64,000 nt of DNA. Source: Lachnospiraceae bacterium (GTDB lineage: Bacteria > Bacillota > Clostridia > Lachnospirales > Anaerotignaceae). The notes beneath the pieces were generated by a model. That model made no database searches. It was not told the origin of the DNA and saw only the letters and a list, made by a program, of their open reading frames with translations. Made by a program: the position numbers and the translations under genes. Positions 41,646 to 50,992 of the stretch are shown here, in pieces (the first letter of the stretch is position 1; each line of letters opens with the position of its first letter). The stretch is from NCBI GenBank assembly GCA_003543235.1, contig DPJA01000017.1, positions 34,357 through 98,356 on the forward strand, in the 5' to 3' direction.

Positions 41646-42746
41646 ATGAAACTCACTTGCGACAGAAATACACTTTTAAATGGAATAAACATTGTTTCTA
41701 AAGCAGTAAGCAACAGAACTACACTACCAATTCTTGAATGTATTCTTTTAAAAACCTATGACGATGGATTTAAAATGACAGGAACTGATTTAGAATTGGG
41801 GATAAAAACAGCACTTATTGATGCTGAAATAGAAAAACCAGGTTCTGTAGCACTGGAAGCCAAAATATTTTTTGATATTATTCGACGTGTTGAAGGCGAA
41901 ACAGTGTGTATTACTTGTGATGATAATAATGCAGTTATATTAAGCTGTGGAAAATCTGAATTTAAAATCATGGGTCAGTCTGGTGATGATTTTCCAGAAA
42001 TCCCAACAGTGGAACAGAGCTTTGCTTATACACTTAAGCAAAAAGATTTACGTGAAATGATAACAGAAACTATATTTTCCATAGCCTTAGATGAAAGTAA
42101 ACCTCAATTAACTGGCGAGCTTATTGAAATTAATGGAAATCAGATTAACATTGTTGCTGTTGATGGTTACAGAATTTCTTATAAACGTGCCTTGGTAAGT
42201 GAAACAAAAATTCCTGTTAAGGTTATAGTTCCAGGCAAAACCCTTAAAGAAATAAGTAAAATTTTATCTCAAGATGAAGATAATGTGGATTTATATATCA
42301 CAGATAAGCATATTCTTTTTGATTTACAAGGAAATATCATTGTTTCACGCCTTATTGATGGTGATTTTATTAAATATGACCAAACATTTACCGAGGAATT
42401 TAAAACTCGTGTAATTAGTGACAGAGCAGACCTTATTGCTTCTTTGGAACGTGCCTCACTTATTAGCCGTGACGCAAGAAAAGTACCAGTAAAGATTGAT
42501 ATTCAAAGTGATAAAATGATTATAACATCACAAACTGAAATGGGTGCGGCATACGAAGAAATTAAGATTGATGCAGAAGGAGATACTCTGAAAATTGCAT
42601 TTAACCCTAAATATTTGATTGATGCTTTGCGTGCTATTGAAGACGACAAGATTTCTATGCAGTTTAACACGGCATTAAGCCCATGTATAATTAAGCCTGA
42701 AGAAGGCGATATTTATAAATATCTTGTGCTTCCACTTAGAATATAG
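41646..42746 (+). CDS. dnaN: DNA polymerase III beta sliding clamp
   Basis: 366 aa, usual length, three clamp repeats; ends with CIIKPEEGDIYKYLVLPLRI, a typical clamp C-terminus. It tethers the polymerase to DNA. TTG at 41619 opens the ORF but AAAGGAG follows it, so ATG 41646 is the start (12-nt spacing). It begins the dnaN-S4-recF run. Confidence 0.98.
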   Translation: MKLTCDRNTLLNGINIVSKAVSNRTTLPILECILLKTYDDGFKMTGTDLELGIKTALIDAEIEKPGSVALEAKIFFDIIRRVEGETVCITCDDNNAVILSCGKSEFKIMGQSGDDFPEIPTVEQSFAYTLKQKDLREMITETIFSIALDESKPQLTGELIEINGNQINIVAVDGYRISYKRALVSETKIPVKVIVPGKTLKEISKILSQDEDNVDLYITDKHILFDLQGNIIVSRLIDGDFIKYDQTFTEEFKTRVISDRADLIASLERASLISRDARKVPVKIDIQSDKMIITSQTEMGAAYEEIKIDAEGDTLKIAFNPKYLIDALRAIEDDKISMQFNTALSPCIIKPEEGDIYKYLVLPLRI

Positions 42747-42793
42747 TTATAAAAAACTAATTTTTTAGTAACTATGAAAAGAGGAGAATAAAT

Positions 42794-43015
42794 ATGGAAA
42801 AAGTAGCTATAAAAACAGAATTTATAAAGCTTGGACAAGTTTTAAAGCTTGGCAACCTAGTAGGTCAGGGGTCTGACGCAAAAATATTGATTGCTGAAGG
42901 TGAAGTTTTGGTCAATGGTGAGGTTGAGCTTCAAAGAGGTAAAAAAATACGCCCTGGTGACATTGTTGAGCTTAAGGGCGAGGGAAAAATTCAGGTTGTT
43001 GCCCAAGAGGGATAA
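42794..43015 (+). CDS. yaaA: S4-domain RNA-binding protein YaaA
   Basis: 73 aa. The whole protein is an S4 domain (FIKLGQVLKLGNLVGQGSDA and LVNGEVELQRGKKIRPGDIV). The conserved dnaN-yaaA-recF position identifies it; a role in ribosome assembly has been proposed for relatives. GAGGAG before the ATG. Confidence 0.93.
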   Translation: MEKVAIKTEFIKLGQVLKLGNLVGQGSDAKILIAEGEVLVNGEVELQRGKKIRPGDIVELKGEGKIQVVAQEG

Positions 43016-43050
43016 ATAAAAATATTCAGCTTTAGGCATGGAGGGCAAAA

Positions 43051-44145
43051 ATGTATATTAATAATCTGCTTCTTGCAGATTTCAGAAATATTGCAATGGC
43101 TGAAATTAAACTTAATAATGGCATAAATATATTGTATGGTGACAATGCTCAGGGTAAAACTAATATTTTAGAAGCAGTATATATTTGTGCAACTGGGAGA
43201 AGTCACCGCACAAAAATTGATGGTCAGCTTATAAATTTTGGAAAACGTGAGGCTCATATTAAAGCCTTTATTGTGCGTGACAGACGTACAGACAGAATTG
43301 ATGTTCACCTAAAAAAAGACGAAAAAAAAGGCATTGCTATAAATGGTGTGCCTATACGCAAAAGCGGAGATTTGTTTGGAACATTGCATACTGTAATGTT
43401 TTCGCCTGAAGATTTGCAGTTAATTAAAAATGCTCCAAGTGAAAGACGACGTTTTATTGATATGGAATTATGTCAACTTAGCAATATTTATTATTACGAT
43501 TTGCAGCAGTATTATAAAGTGCTTAAGCAGAGAAATAATTTGCTTAAGCGTATACAGAAAAATTCAAAATTAAGAGATACACTTTTTCCTTGGAATTCAC
43601 AGATGTGTCAGTATGGCATTCGTGTTATAGACAGCAGAAAGGCTTTTATAGAAAGGCTTAACACTATTTCATCTAAAATACATAAGGGAATAACCGATGG
43701 AACTGAGGAGCTTTTTATTGAGTATAAACCAAATGTTTTAAGTTGTGATTTTGATAATAAATTGGAAGCTTTAACTGAAAAAGATATAATTTATGGAAGT
43801 ACAACAGCTGGTCCTCATAAGGATGATATAATATTTTATGTAAACCAAAATGATGTTAAAATTTTTGGTTCACAAGGTCAGCAAAGGACGGCGGCGTTGT
43901 CTGCAAAGTTGGCTGAAATAGAGATAATAAAATGTGAAACGGGTCAAACACCAGTATTGCTTTTAGATGATGTTTTAAGCGAACTGGATGAAAGACGGCA
44001 ATATTATTTATTGGATAGTATCCGTGATACACAGACAATTATAACTTGCACAGGAATAGAAGACAGTATAAAAAAATATATCGACAGAGCATTTGTTTTT
44101 AACATAAAAGATGGCATTGTAGAACAAAGGCACACATTAATTTAA
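43051..44145 (+). CDS. recF: DNA replication/repair protein RecF
   Basis: 364 aa SMC-like ATPase: Walker A GDNAQGKTNILEA, signature KIFGSQGQQRTAALSAKL, Walker B LLLDDVLSELDERRQ. It loads RecA at gaps. GGAGGG before ATG, 35 bp after yaaA. The stop is within a terminator stem. Confidence 0.97.
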   Translation: MYINNLLLADFRNIAMAEIKLNNGINILYGDNAQGKTNILEAVYICATGRSHRTKIDGQLINFGKREAHIKAFIVRDRRTDRIDVHLKKDEKKGIAINGVPIRKSGDLFGTLHTVMFSPEDLQLIKNAPSERRRFIDMELCQLSNIYYYDLQQYYKVLKQRNNLLKRIQKNSKLRDTLFPWNSQMCQYGIRVIDSRKAFIERLNTISSKIHKGITDGTEELFIEYKPNVLSCDFDNKLEALTEKDIIYGSTTAGPHKDDIIFYVNQNDVKIFGSQGQQRTAALSAKLAEIEIIKCETGQTPVLLLDDVLSELDERRQYYLLDSIRDTQTIITCTGIEDSIKKYIDRAFVFNIKDGIVEQRHTLI

Positions 44146-44164
44146 AAAGTGTATGCCTTTTTTA
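44127..44164 (+). terminator. Terminator overlapping the recF end
   Basis: AAAGGCA.ACA with TGT.TGCCTTT (one mismatch), then TTTTTT. Confidence 0.65.
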
Positions 44165-44256
44165 TGTTTTTTTCATACTTTATAATTCAACTGATGCTAC
44201 ATACATTATTATGTAGATTTATATGCTGTTTTAGTAGTTAAAAAGCCTGTTTTTTC

Positions 44257-44285
44257 TTGTAAAAACAGCCTATTTGTGGTATAAT
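44257..44285 (+). promoter_or_regulatory. Promoter of gyrB-gyrA
   Basis: TTGTAA, 17-bp spacer, extended TGG-TATAAT. The predicted leader is about 135 nt and holds two hairpins. Confidence 0.75.
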
Positions 44286-44308
44286 AATTGCATATGAAGT
44301 TATTCTCA

Positions 44309-44335
44309 AAAACAGCCTTATGTTAAGGCTGTTTT
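44309..44335 (+). promoter_or_regulatory. Leader hairpin 1 of gyrB
   Basis: AAAACAGCCTTA TGT TAAGGCTGTTTT, a perfect 12-bp stem starting about 17 nt after the predicted start. AAAAACAGCCT also occurs in the promoter spacer. Confidence 0.7.
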
Positions 44336-44378
44336 ATGGTGAATTGAGCTTTTTAAGCGTTGTTTGCCAAAACAAAAT

Positions 44379-44412
44379 GGCCTTAATTTTTAAAGGCCTT
44401 AGTTTTTTTAAG
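44379..44412 (+). terminator. Leader hairpin 2 of gyrB, terminator-like
   Basis: GGCCTT / AAGGCC with an 8-nt loop, then TTAGTTTTTTT, ending 16 nt before the gyrB ATG. Could attenuate gyrBA. Confidence 0.5.
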
Positions 44413-44427
44413 TCAGGAGATAAAAAA

Positions 44428-46329
44428 ATGTCTAAAGATTACAATGAAAATCAAATACAGGTTTTGGAAGGCTTAGAGGCTGTCAGAAAGCGTCCGGGTA
44501 TGTATATTGGCTCCACAAGTTCTCGGGGATTACATCATTTGGTGTATGAGATAGTTGATAATGCTGTTGATGAGGCATTGGCTGGCTTTTGTACTGAAAT
44601 AGATGTTACTATTCACCCTGACAACATTATTTCCGTAAAAGATAACGGACGTGGTATACCTACGGGAATTCATCACCAAAAGGGTATCTCCGCTGTAGAG
44701 GTGGTTTTTACTATTCTTCATGCTGGAGGCAAGTTTGGCGGTGGAGGGTATAAGGTTTCTGGTGGTCTTCATGGTGTTGGTGCTTCTGTAGTTAATGCCT
44801 TAAGCCAATGGCTTATTGTTGAGGTATATAGTGAGGGCAAAGTTTATCAGCAGAAATATGAGCGTGGAAAGCCTTTAACACCACTGGAGGTAGTTGGAGA
44901 AAGCAATGATTGTGGTTCTTTTATCACCTTTAAGCCAGATAGTGAAATTTTTGAAGAAACAGTGTTTGACTATAATATTTTAAAACAGCGTTTAAGAGAA
45001 ACATCTTTTTTAACAAAGGGTCTTAAAATAAACCTTATTGATAAGCGAGAGGGCATTGAGCAGGAAAGAACCTTTCATTATGAGGGCGGAATTAAGGAAT
45101 TTGTTCAGTATGTAAACAAAAACCGCACAGGTATTTACGACAAAATATTTTATGCTGAGGGCGAAAAAGATGGTGTACTGGTTGAGGTTGCTTTCCAGCA
45201 TAACGACGGATACACCGAAAACGTATTTTCTTTTGTAAACAATATAAATACAACTGATGGCGGAACACATTTGGTTGGTTTTAAATCAGGTCTTTTACGT
45301 ACTATAAATAGCTACGGCAGAAGAATGGGTCTTTTAAAAGAAGCTGATAAAAACCTTACAGGTGATGATGTGCGTGAGGGCCTTACAAGTGTTATAAGCG
45401 TTAAAGTAAGCGACCCACAGTTTGAGGGTCAGACCAAAACAAAGCTTGGAAACAGCGAGGTTAAAGGTGCTGTAGATAGTGTTGTAAGTGAGCAGCTGGC
45501 TTATTTTCTTGAGGAAAATCCTAATATTGGTAAAATAATATTTGAAAAAGGTCTTATAGCTTCACGTGCAAGGGATGCGGCTAAAAAGGCGAGAGAGCTG
45601 GTAAGGCGTAAAACGGTCCTTGAAAGCTCCAGACTACCAGGTAAATTGACAGATTGTTCCGACAGAAATCCTGAAAACTGCGAAATATACCTAGTAGAGG
45701 GCGACTCTGCTGGTGGTTCTGCAAAAAAGGCACGTGACCCTAAAACACAGGCTGTTCTTCCTCTTAGAGGTAAGATACTTAATGTTGAAAAAGCACGTAT
45801 TGACAGAATTTTGAATAGTGATGAAATTAAAAATATGATAACTGCTTTTGGCACAGGCATTTCTGAAGATTTTGATATGGAAAAGCTTAGGTATCATAAA
45901 ATTGTAATTATGACTGATGCCGATGTTGATGGTGCACATATACGAACTTTGCTTTTAACATTTTTTTACCGCTATATGCAGCCACTTATTAGGGCGGGTA
46001 AAATTTATGTTGCACAGCCACCGCTTTACAGGGTGGAAAAAAACAAACAGCATTACTATGTTTATGATGATGCCCAGCTTGAAAACCTTTATGGCGAAAT
46101 TGGAAGAACTGGCATTAAAGATATTCAGCGTTATAAAGGTCTTGGTGAAATGGATTTTGACCAGCTTAGAGATACAACAATGGCAAAGGAACATAGAATA
46201 CTGAAAAAGGTAGACTTAATTGATGCTGTTACCGCAGATGAAATTTTTAGTATGCTGATGGGTGATAAGGTTGAGCCAAGACGTGATTTTATAACAGAAA
46301 ATGCACAGTATGGCAATTTGGATGTGTAA
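44428..46329 (+). CDS. gyrB: DNA gyrase subunit B
   Basis: 633 aa. GHKL ATPase (NAVDEALAGFC, DNGRGIPTGIHHQKG, GGLHGVGASVVNALS), then TOPRIM with EGDSAGGSAKKARD and DADVDGAHIRTLLLTF. Gyrase supercoils DNA. An in-frame upstream extension to TTG 44320 crosses the leader hairpins; AGGAG at ATG 44428 marks the start. Paired with gyrA, 108 bp downstream. Confidence 0.98.
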   Translation: MSKDYNENQIQVLEGLEAVRKRPGMYIGSTSSRGLHHLVYEIVDNAVDEALAGFCTEIDVTIHPDNIISVKDNGRGIPTGIHHQKGISAVEVVFTILHAGGKFGGGGYKVSGGLHGVGASVVNALSQWLIVEVYSEGKVYQQKYERGKPLTPLEVVGESNDCGSFITFKPDSEIFEETVFDYNILKQRLRETSFLTKGLKINLIDKREGIEQERTFHYEGGIKEFVQYVNKNRTGIYDKIFYAEGEKDGVLVEVAFQHNDGYTENVFSFVNNINTTDGGTHLVGFKSGLLRTINSYGRRMGLLKEADKNLTGDDVREGLTSVISVKVSDPQFEGQTKTKLGNSEVKGAVDSVVSEQLAYFLEENPNIGKIIFEKGLIASRARDAAKKARELVRRKTVLESSRLPGKLTDCSDRNPENCEIYLVEGDSAGGSAKKARDPKTQAVLPLRGKILNVEKARIDRILNSDEIKNMITAFGTGISEDFDMEKLRYHKIVIMTDADVDGAHIRTLLLTFFYRYMQPLIRAGKIYVAQPPLYRVEKNKQHYYVYDDAQLENLYGEIGRTGIKDIQRYKGLGEMDFDQLRDTTMAKEHRILKKVDLIDAVTADEIFSMLMGDKVEPRRDFITENAQYGNLDV

Positions 46330-46437
46330 TTCAAAGAAATCTCATGGTTGAAACTATTGAAAAATCCCATAAATAGGGGTAAAGCACTTGTGGGGTGTTA
46401 AACAACGCCTAAAGAAATTCAGAAAGGGACTTAAAAA

Positions 46438-48969
46438 ATGAGTGAAAACCAGATAGACAAAATGGTGGGTATAGATATAGGCGATGAAATGAAAAAGTGC
46501 TATATTGACTACGCCATGAGTGTAATTGTAGCAAGAGCACTGCCTGATGTACGAGATGGTTTAAAGCCAGTACACAGACGTATATTGTTTTCTATGAGCG
46601 AAATGAACCTTGACCCAACAAAAGGGTATAGAAAAAGTGCTCGTATTGTTGGTGACACAATGGGTAAGTATCACCCTCATGGTGATAGCTCAATTTATCA
46701 GGCAATGGTAAGAATGGCACAGAATTTCAGTATGAGATATATGCTTGTTGATGGTCACGGAAACTTTGGTTCAATAGATGGTGACGGTGCTGCGGCTTCT
46801 CGTTATACAGAAGCAAGAATGAGCAAAATTTCTGCAGAAATGCTTGCTGATATAGATAAAAATACAGTCGATTTTGAGCCAAATTATGATGGAAATGAAA
46901 AAGAGCCTACAGTTCTTCCGTCACGTATACCAAATTTGCTTGTAAACGGCTCTTCTGGCATAGCAGTTGGTATGGCAACAAATATACCGCCGCATAATCT
47001 TGCCGAGGTTATAGATGGTGTTGTTAAGATAATTGACAACAAAATTAATGAAGGCAGAGAAACTGATGTTGAAGAACTGATGGAATGTATTAAAGGTCCA
47101 GACTTTCCTACAGGGGCAACAATACTTGGCAGAAGCGGAATACGTGCGGCTTACCGTACAGGTCGTGGAAAAATTCTGGTAAGAAGTAGGGTGGAAATTG
47201 AGCCTACTGCAAATGGCAGAGAAAAAATTGTTGTAACCGAGATACCTTATCAGGTAAATAAGGCAAGGCTTGTGGAAAAAATAGCTGAATTGGTTAGGGA
47301 AAAGAAGATTGAAGGCATAAGCGATATTTTAGATGAGTCTGCTGGTGATGATATTAAAATAACCATAGACCTTAAAAAAGACGTTAATGCCAATGTTGTA
47401 TTAAATCAGCTTTATAAATATACACAGCTGCAAGAAAGCTTTGGCGTTATTTTGCTTGCCCTTGTAAATGGCAGACCAGAAGTGCTTAATCTTAAAACAG
47501 TATTGGAAGAATACCTTAAACACCAAGAGGAAGTTGTTAAAAGACGTACAAAGTTTGACCTTGATAAAGCGGAAAAACGTGCTCATATTTTAGAAGGTTT
47601 GAGAATTGCTCTTGATAATATTGACGAGGTAATAAAAACTATACGTGAAGCTTATGATGATGCAAAAGAGCGTCTGATGGAGCGTTTTGGTCTTTCAGAC
47701 TTACAGTCACAGGCTATACTTGAGATGCAGTTAAGGCGTTTACAGGGTCTTGAGCATGAAAAGATTGATAATGAATATAACGAGCTTATGGAAAAAATAA
47801 AATATTTGAAATCAATTTTGGCAGATGAAAATACACTTTTTGGTGTTATTCGTGATGAAATAACATCAATAAAAAATAAGTATGCTGATGACAGACGCAC
47901 AGAAATAGTTAATAACCCTGGCGAGATTGATATTGAGGATTTGATTGAGGAAGAAACCAGCGTGTTTACTCTTTCGCACCTTAACTACATTAAGCGTACA
48001 CCTTTGGATACATACAAGAGCCAGAATAGAGGTGGTCGTGGTATAATTGGTATGCAAACAAGGGATGAGGATTTTGTAAAGGATTTATTTGTATCCTCTA
48101 CTCATGATACAATATTGTTCTTTACTAACCACGGACGAGTTTACCGAACCAAGGGTTATCAGATACCTGAGGCAGGCAGAGCCGCAAGGGGTATGGCTAT
48201 TGTTAATCTTTTGGAGGTAGCGGCAGGTGAAACTATAAGTGCAGTTATACCAGTAAAAGAGTTCCTTGAAGATAAATACCTTGTAATGATTACAAAGCAA
48301 GGTGTCATTAAAAAAACCGATATGATGAGTTATTCAAACATACGTAAAGGTGGACTTAATGCTGTTAATCTTAGAGATGATGATGAGCTTATTGCTGTAC
48401 TTGTTACTGAGAAAAATGACGAATTATTTGTGGCTACACACAACGGTATGGGCATACGTTTTAGTTCCGATGACGCAAGGGCAATGGGACGTGTGGCAAC
48501 GGGTGTGCGTGCAGTTAAGCTTAGAAAAGACGATTTTGTAATATCTGCTGATATTATTACTGATGATATGAAGGTGCTTAATGTAACTGAAAATGGCTAT
48601 GGAAAGCGTACTGTTGGCAGTGAATTTAACCTTCAAAATAGAGGCGGTATAGGTGTTAAAGTACACCAGATTACATCTAAAACAGGCTGTCTAGTATCTA
48701 CAGTTATGGTTAATGAAAATGAAGAAGTAATGCTTATTACAAGTGAAGGTATAATAATACGCTTGCGTGGTACAGATATAAGTACCTTTGGACGTGCAAG
48801 CCAGGGTGTTAAGCTGATGAACCTTAGTGATGGCATTAACGTAGTTGGAGTAGCTAAAATAACTGAGGATAATATTGATGATGCCGAGGATATTGAGCCA
48901 ACAGGTGTTGATGAGGCTGTTGTAGATAATTTATATGAAGAAAATAACGACGAAAATAATGAAGAATAA
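46438..48969 (+). CDS. gyrA: DNA gyrase subunit A
   Basis: 843 aa. Catalytic Tyr in AASRYTEARMSKI, QRDR region near HPHGDSSIYQAMVRM, and the GyrA box QNRGGRGIIG that defines true gyrase over topoisomerase IV. C-terminal beta-pinwheel, then an acidic Asn/Glu tail of about 40 residues. The Ser-Ser in HGDSSIY is the usual quinolone-sensitive type. AAAGGGA before the ATG; followed by a strong terminator. Confidence 0.98.
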   Translation: MSENQIDKMVGIDIGDEMKKCYIDYAMSVIVARALPDVRDGLKPVHRRILFSMSEMNLDPTKGYRKSARIVGDTMGKYHPHGDSSIYQAMVRMAQNFSMRYMLVDGHGNFGSIDGDGAAASRYTEARMSKISAEMLADIDKNTVDFEPNYDGNEKEPTVLPSRIPNLLVNGSSGIAVGMATNIPPHNLAEVIDGVVKIIDNKINEGRETDVEELMECIKGPDFPTGATILGRSGIRAAYRTGRGKILVRSRVEIEPTANGREKIVVTEIPYQVNKARLVEKIAELVREKKIEGISDILDESAGDDIKITIDLKKDVNANVVLNQLYKYTQLQESFGVILLALVNGRPEVLNLKTVLEEYLKHQEEVVKRRTKFDLDKAEKRAHILEGLRIALDNIDEVIKTIREAYDDAKERLMERFGLSDLQSQAILEMQLRRLQGLEHEKIDNEYNELMEKIKYLKSILADENTLFGVIRDEITSIKNKYADDRRTEIVNNPGEIDIEDLIEEETSVFTLSHLNYIKRTPLDTYKSQNRGGRGIIGMQTRDEDFVKDLFVSSTHDTILFFTNHGRVYRTKGYQIPEAGRAARGMAIVNLLEVAAGETISAVIPVKEFLEDKYLVMITKQGVIKKTDMMSYSNIRKGGLNAVNLRDDDELIAVLVTEKNDELFVATHNGMGIRFSSDDARAMGRVATGVRAVKLRKDDFVISADIITDDMKVLNVTENGYGKRTVGSEFNLQNRGGIGVKVHQITSKTGCLVSTVMVNENEEVMLITSEGIIIRLRGTDISTFGRASQGVKLMNLSDGINVVGVAKITEDNIDDAEDIEPTGVDEAVVDNLYEENNDENNEE

Positions 48970-48985
48970 GATGTGAGTAAATATT

Positions 48986-49024
48986 AAAAAAGGTGGACAG
49001 TTTTTAGCTGTTCACCTTTTTTTG
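48986..49024. terminator. Bidirectional terminator between gyrA and trpA
   Basis: AAAAAAGGTGGACAG / CTGTTCACCTTTTTTT with one wobble; T-run on both strands. Confidence 0.85.
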
Positions 49025-49035
49025 TTTATAATTAA

Positions 49036-49815
49036 TTAATCATTAGTCCTTACAGCATTTTTCATAGCTTTTATATATTCATGTATGTGTGGTGCCGCAT
49101 TTTCGCCATACTTTGCACAAAGCTTAACTATTGCACTACCTACTATAACACCGTCGGCATATTGGCTTATATTTGCCGCCTGCTCAGGTGTGCTTATTCC
49201 AAAGCCAACTGCAACTGGCACATTTGTTGCACTTTTAACCACATTTACAATAGATTCTATATCAGTTTTAATTTCATTTCTAACACCTGTAACGCCCATG
49301 GAGCTTACAACGTATACAAAACCTGTGGCTTCTGACGCTATTTTTTTAATTCTGTCTTCTGAGGTTGGTGCAATAAGTGATATAATGTCTATGCCGTGTG
49401 ATGCGGCAATTTGTGCAAGCTCGCCTTTTTCTTCGTATGGCAAATCGGGTATAATAATTCCGTCTACGCCTGTTTCCTCACAGCGTGCAAAAAACCTTTC
49501 AAGACCATAGGTGAACACTGGGTTTAGATAAGTAAGAAAAACCAATGGAATATCTGTTTTTTTACGCACGTTTATAACTAAGTTGAAAATAGTGTCTGTG
49601 GTAGTTCCATTGGCAAGAGCACGGATATTTGCCTCCTGTATTACTTCGCCTTCGGCAATAGGGTCTGAAAAAGGTATACCTATTTCCACTAAATCTGCTC
49701 CGCCACGTACCATTTCCATAATAAATTCTTCGCTTTTTTCTATGGTAGGGTCACCACCAGTAAGAAATCCTATAAATGCTTTGCCGTTTTCAAATGCTTT
49801 AGCTATTTTACTCAA
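49036..49815 (-). CDS. trpA: Tryptophan synthase alpha chain
   Basis: 259 aa TIM barrel: FLTGGDPT, catalytic Glu in LVEIGIPFSDP, GVDGIIIPDLPYEE, and VSSMGVTGVRN. It splits indole-glycerol phosphate. The ORF opens with TTG at 49824, directly after GGGGGG; a second TTG at 49815 has 9-nt spacing and matches family length, overlapping trpB by 8 bp. Last gene of the trp operon. Confidence 0.95.
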   Translation of the reverse strand: MSKIAKAFENGKAFIGFLTGGDPTIEKSEEFIMEMVRGGADLVEIGIPFSDPIAEGEVIQEANIRALANGTTTDTIFNLVINVRKKTDIPLVFLTYLNPVFTYGLERFFARCEETGVDGIIIPDLPYEEKGELAQIAASHGIDIISLIAPTSEDRIKKIASEATGFVYVVSSMGVTGVRNEIKTDIESIVNVVKSATNVPVAVGFGISTPEQAANISQYADGVIVGSAIVKLCAKYGENAAPHIHEYIKAMKNAVRTND

Positions 49816-50992
49816 AAATTTCAACCCCCCTATAACGTGCTATTGCCGCAACATCTTTGTCGCCACGACCTGATAAACAAATAATTATAATTTCATCCTT
49901 TCCCATGGTTGGTGCAAGTTTTTTTGCATAGGCTACTGCGTGGGCACTTTCTATGGCACAAATAATTCCCTCGGTTTTCGCCAAATATTCAAAGGCGGAA
50001 ACAGCCTCATCATCTGTAATAGGAACATAGGTCGCACGTTTTATGTCATTAAGGTGTGCGTGTTCTGGACCTATACCAGGGTAATCAAGCCCAGCAGAAA
50101 TGGAGTAAACAGGTGCAATTTGACCATATTCATCTTGGCAGAAGTATGATTTCATGCCATGAAAAATGCCAAGTGTACCATTAGCTATGGTTGCAGCGTT
50201 CATATCGGTATCTGCACCATGACCTGCGGCTTCACAGCCAATAAGCTTAACGTCAGTGTCATTAATAAAGTTGTAAAACATACCCATTGCGTTGCTTCCG
50301 CCACCAACACAAGCTAAAACAGCATTAGGAAGTTTGCCTTCAGTTTCAAGTATTTGTTCACGTGCTTCTTTGCTTATTACACTTTGAAAATCACGTACAA
50401 TCATTGGAAATGGATGAGGACCCATAACTGAACCAAGTACATAATGTGTGTCCTCAACACGGCTTGCCCACTCACGCATTGTTTCGTTAACAGCGTCCTT
50501 TAAGGTCATTGTTCCACTTGTAACAGGGTGTACCTTTGCTCCTAAAAGCTCCATACGGAATACATTAAGTGCCTGACGGTCAGTATCTTCCTTGCCCATA
50601 AAGATTTCACATTCCATGCCCATAAGAGCGGCAACGGTTGCTGTTGCAACACCATGTTGTCCTGCACCTGTTTCGGCAATTACACGAGTTTTACCCATTT
50701 TTTTTGCTAAAAGAACTTGACCTAACACGTTGTTTATTTTGTGTGAACCTGTATGGTTTAAATCTTCACGCTTTAGATAAATTTTAGCCCCGCCTAAATC
50801 CTTGGTCATTTTTTCAGCATAGTATAAAAGGGATGGTCTGCCTGCATATTCCTTCATTAACTTATCAAGCTCGTTGTTAAATTCCTCGTCTTTGGAATAT
50901 TTTTCATAAGCTTTTTCTAAATTAATTATTTCATTCATAAGTATTTCTGGTATATATTGACCACCGTGAATACCGTATCTTCCATTAGACAT
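49808..50992 (-). CDS. trpB: Tryptophan synthase beta chain
   Basis: 394 aa. PLP lysine in HTGSHKINNVLGQ, phosphate loop GGGSNAMGMF, AETGAGQHGVATA. It condenses indole and serine. Classical TrpB1 type that pairs with TrpA. Overlaps trpCF by 8 bp; GGAGG at the ATG. Confidence 0.98.
   Translation of the reverse strand: MSNGRYGIHGGQYIPEILMNEIINLEKAYEKYSKDEEFNNELDKLMKEYAGRPSLLYYAEKMTKDLGGAKIYLKREDLNHTGSHKINNVLGQVLLAKKMGKTRVIAETGAGQHGVATATVAALMGMECEIFMGKEDTDRQALNVFRMELLGAKVHPVTSGTMTLKDAVNETMREWASRVEDTHYVLGSVMGPHPFPMIVRDFQSVISKEAREQILETEGKLPNAVLACVGGGSNAMGMFYNFINDTDVKLIGCEAAGHGADTDMNAATIANGTLGIFHGMKSYFCQDEYGQIAPVYSISAGLDYPGIGPEHAHLNDIKRATYVPITDDEAVSAFEYLAKTEGIICAIESAHAVAYAKKLAPTMGKDEIIIICLSGRGDKDVAAIARYRGVEIFE

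Noticed and set aside
44320..44427. 36-residue N-terminal extension of GyrB
   Set aside because: Crosses two leader hairpins; family N-terminus and AGGAG point to ATG 44428.
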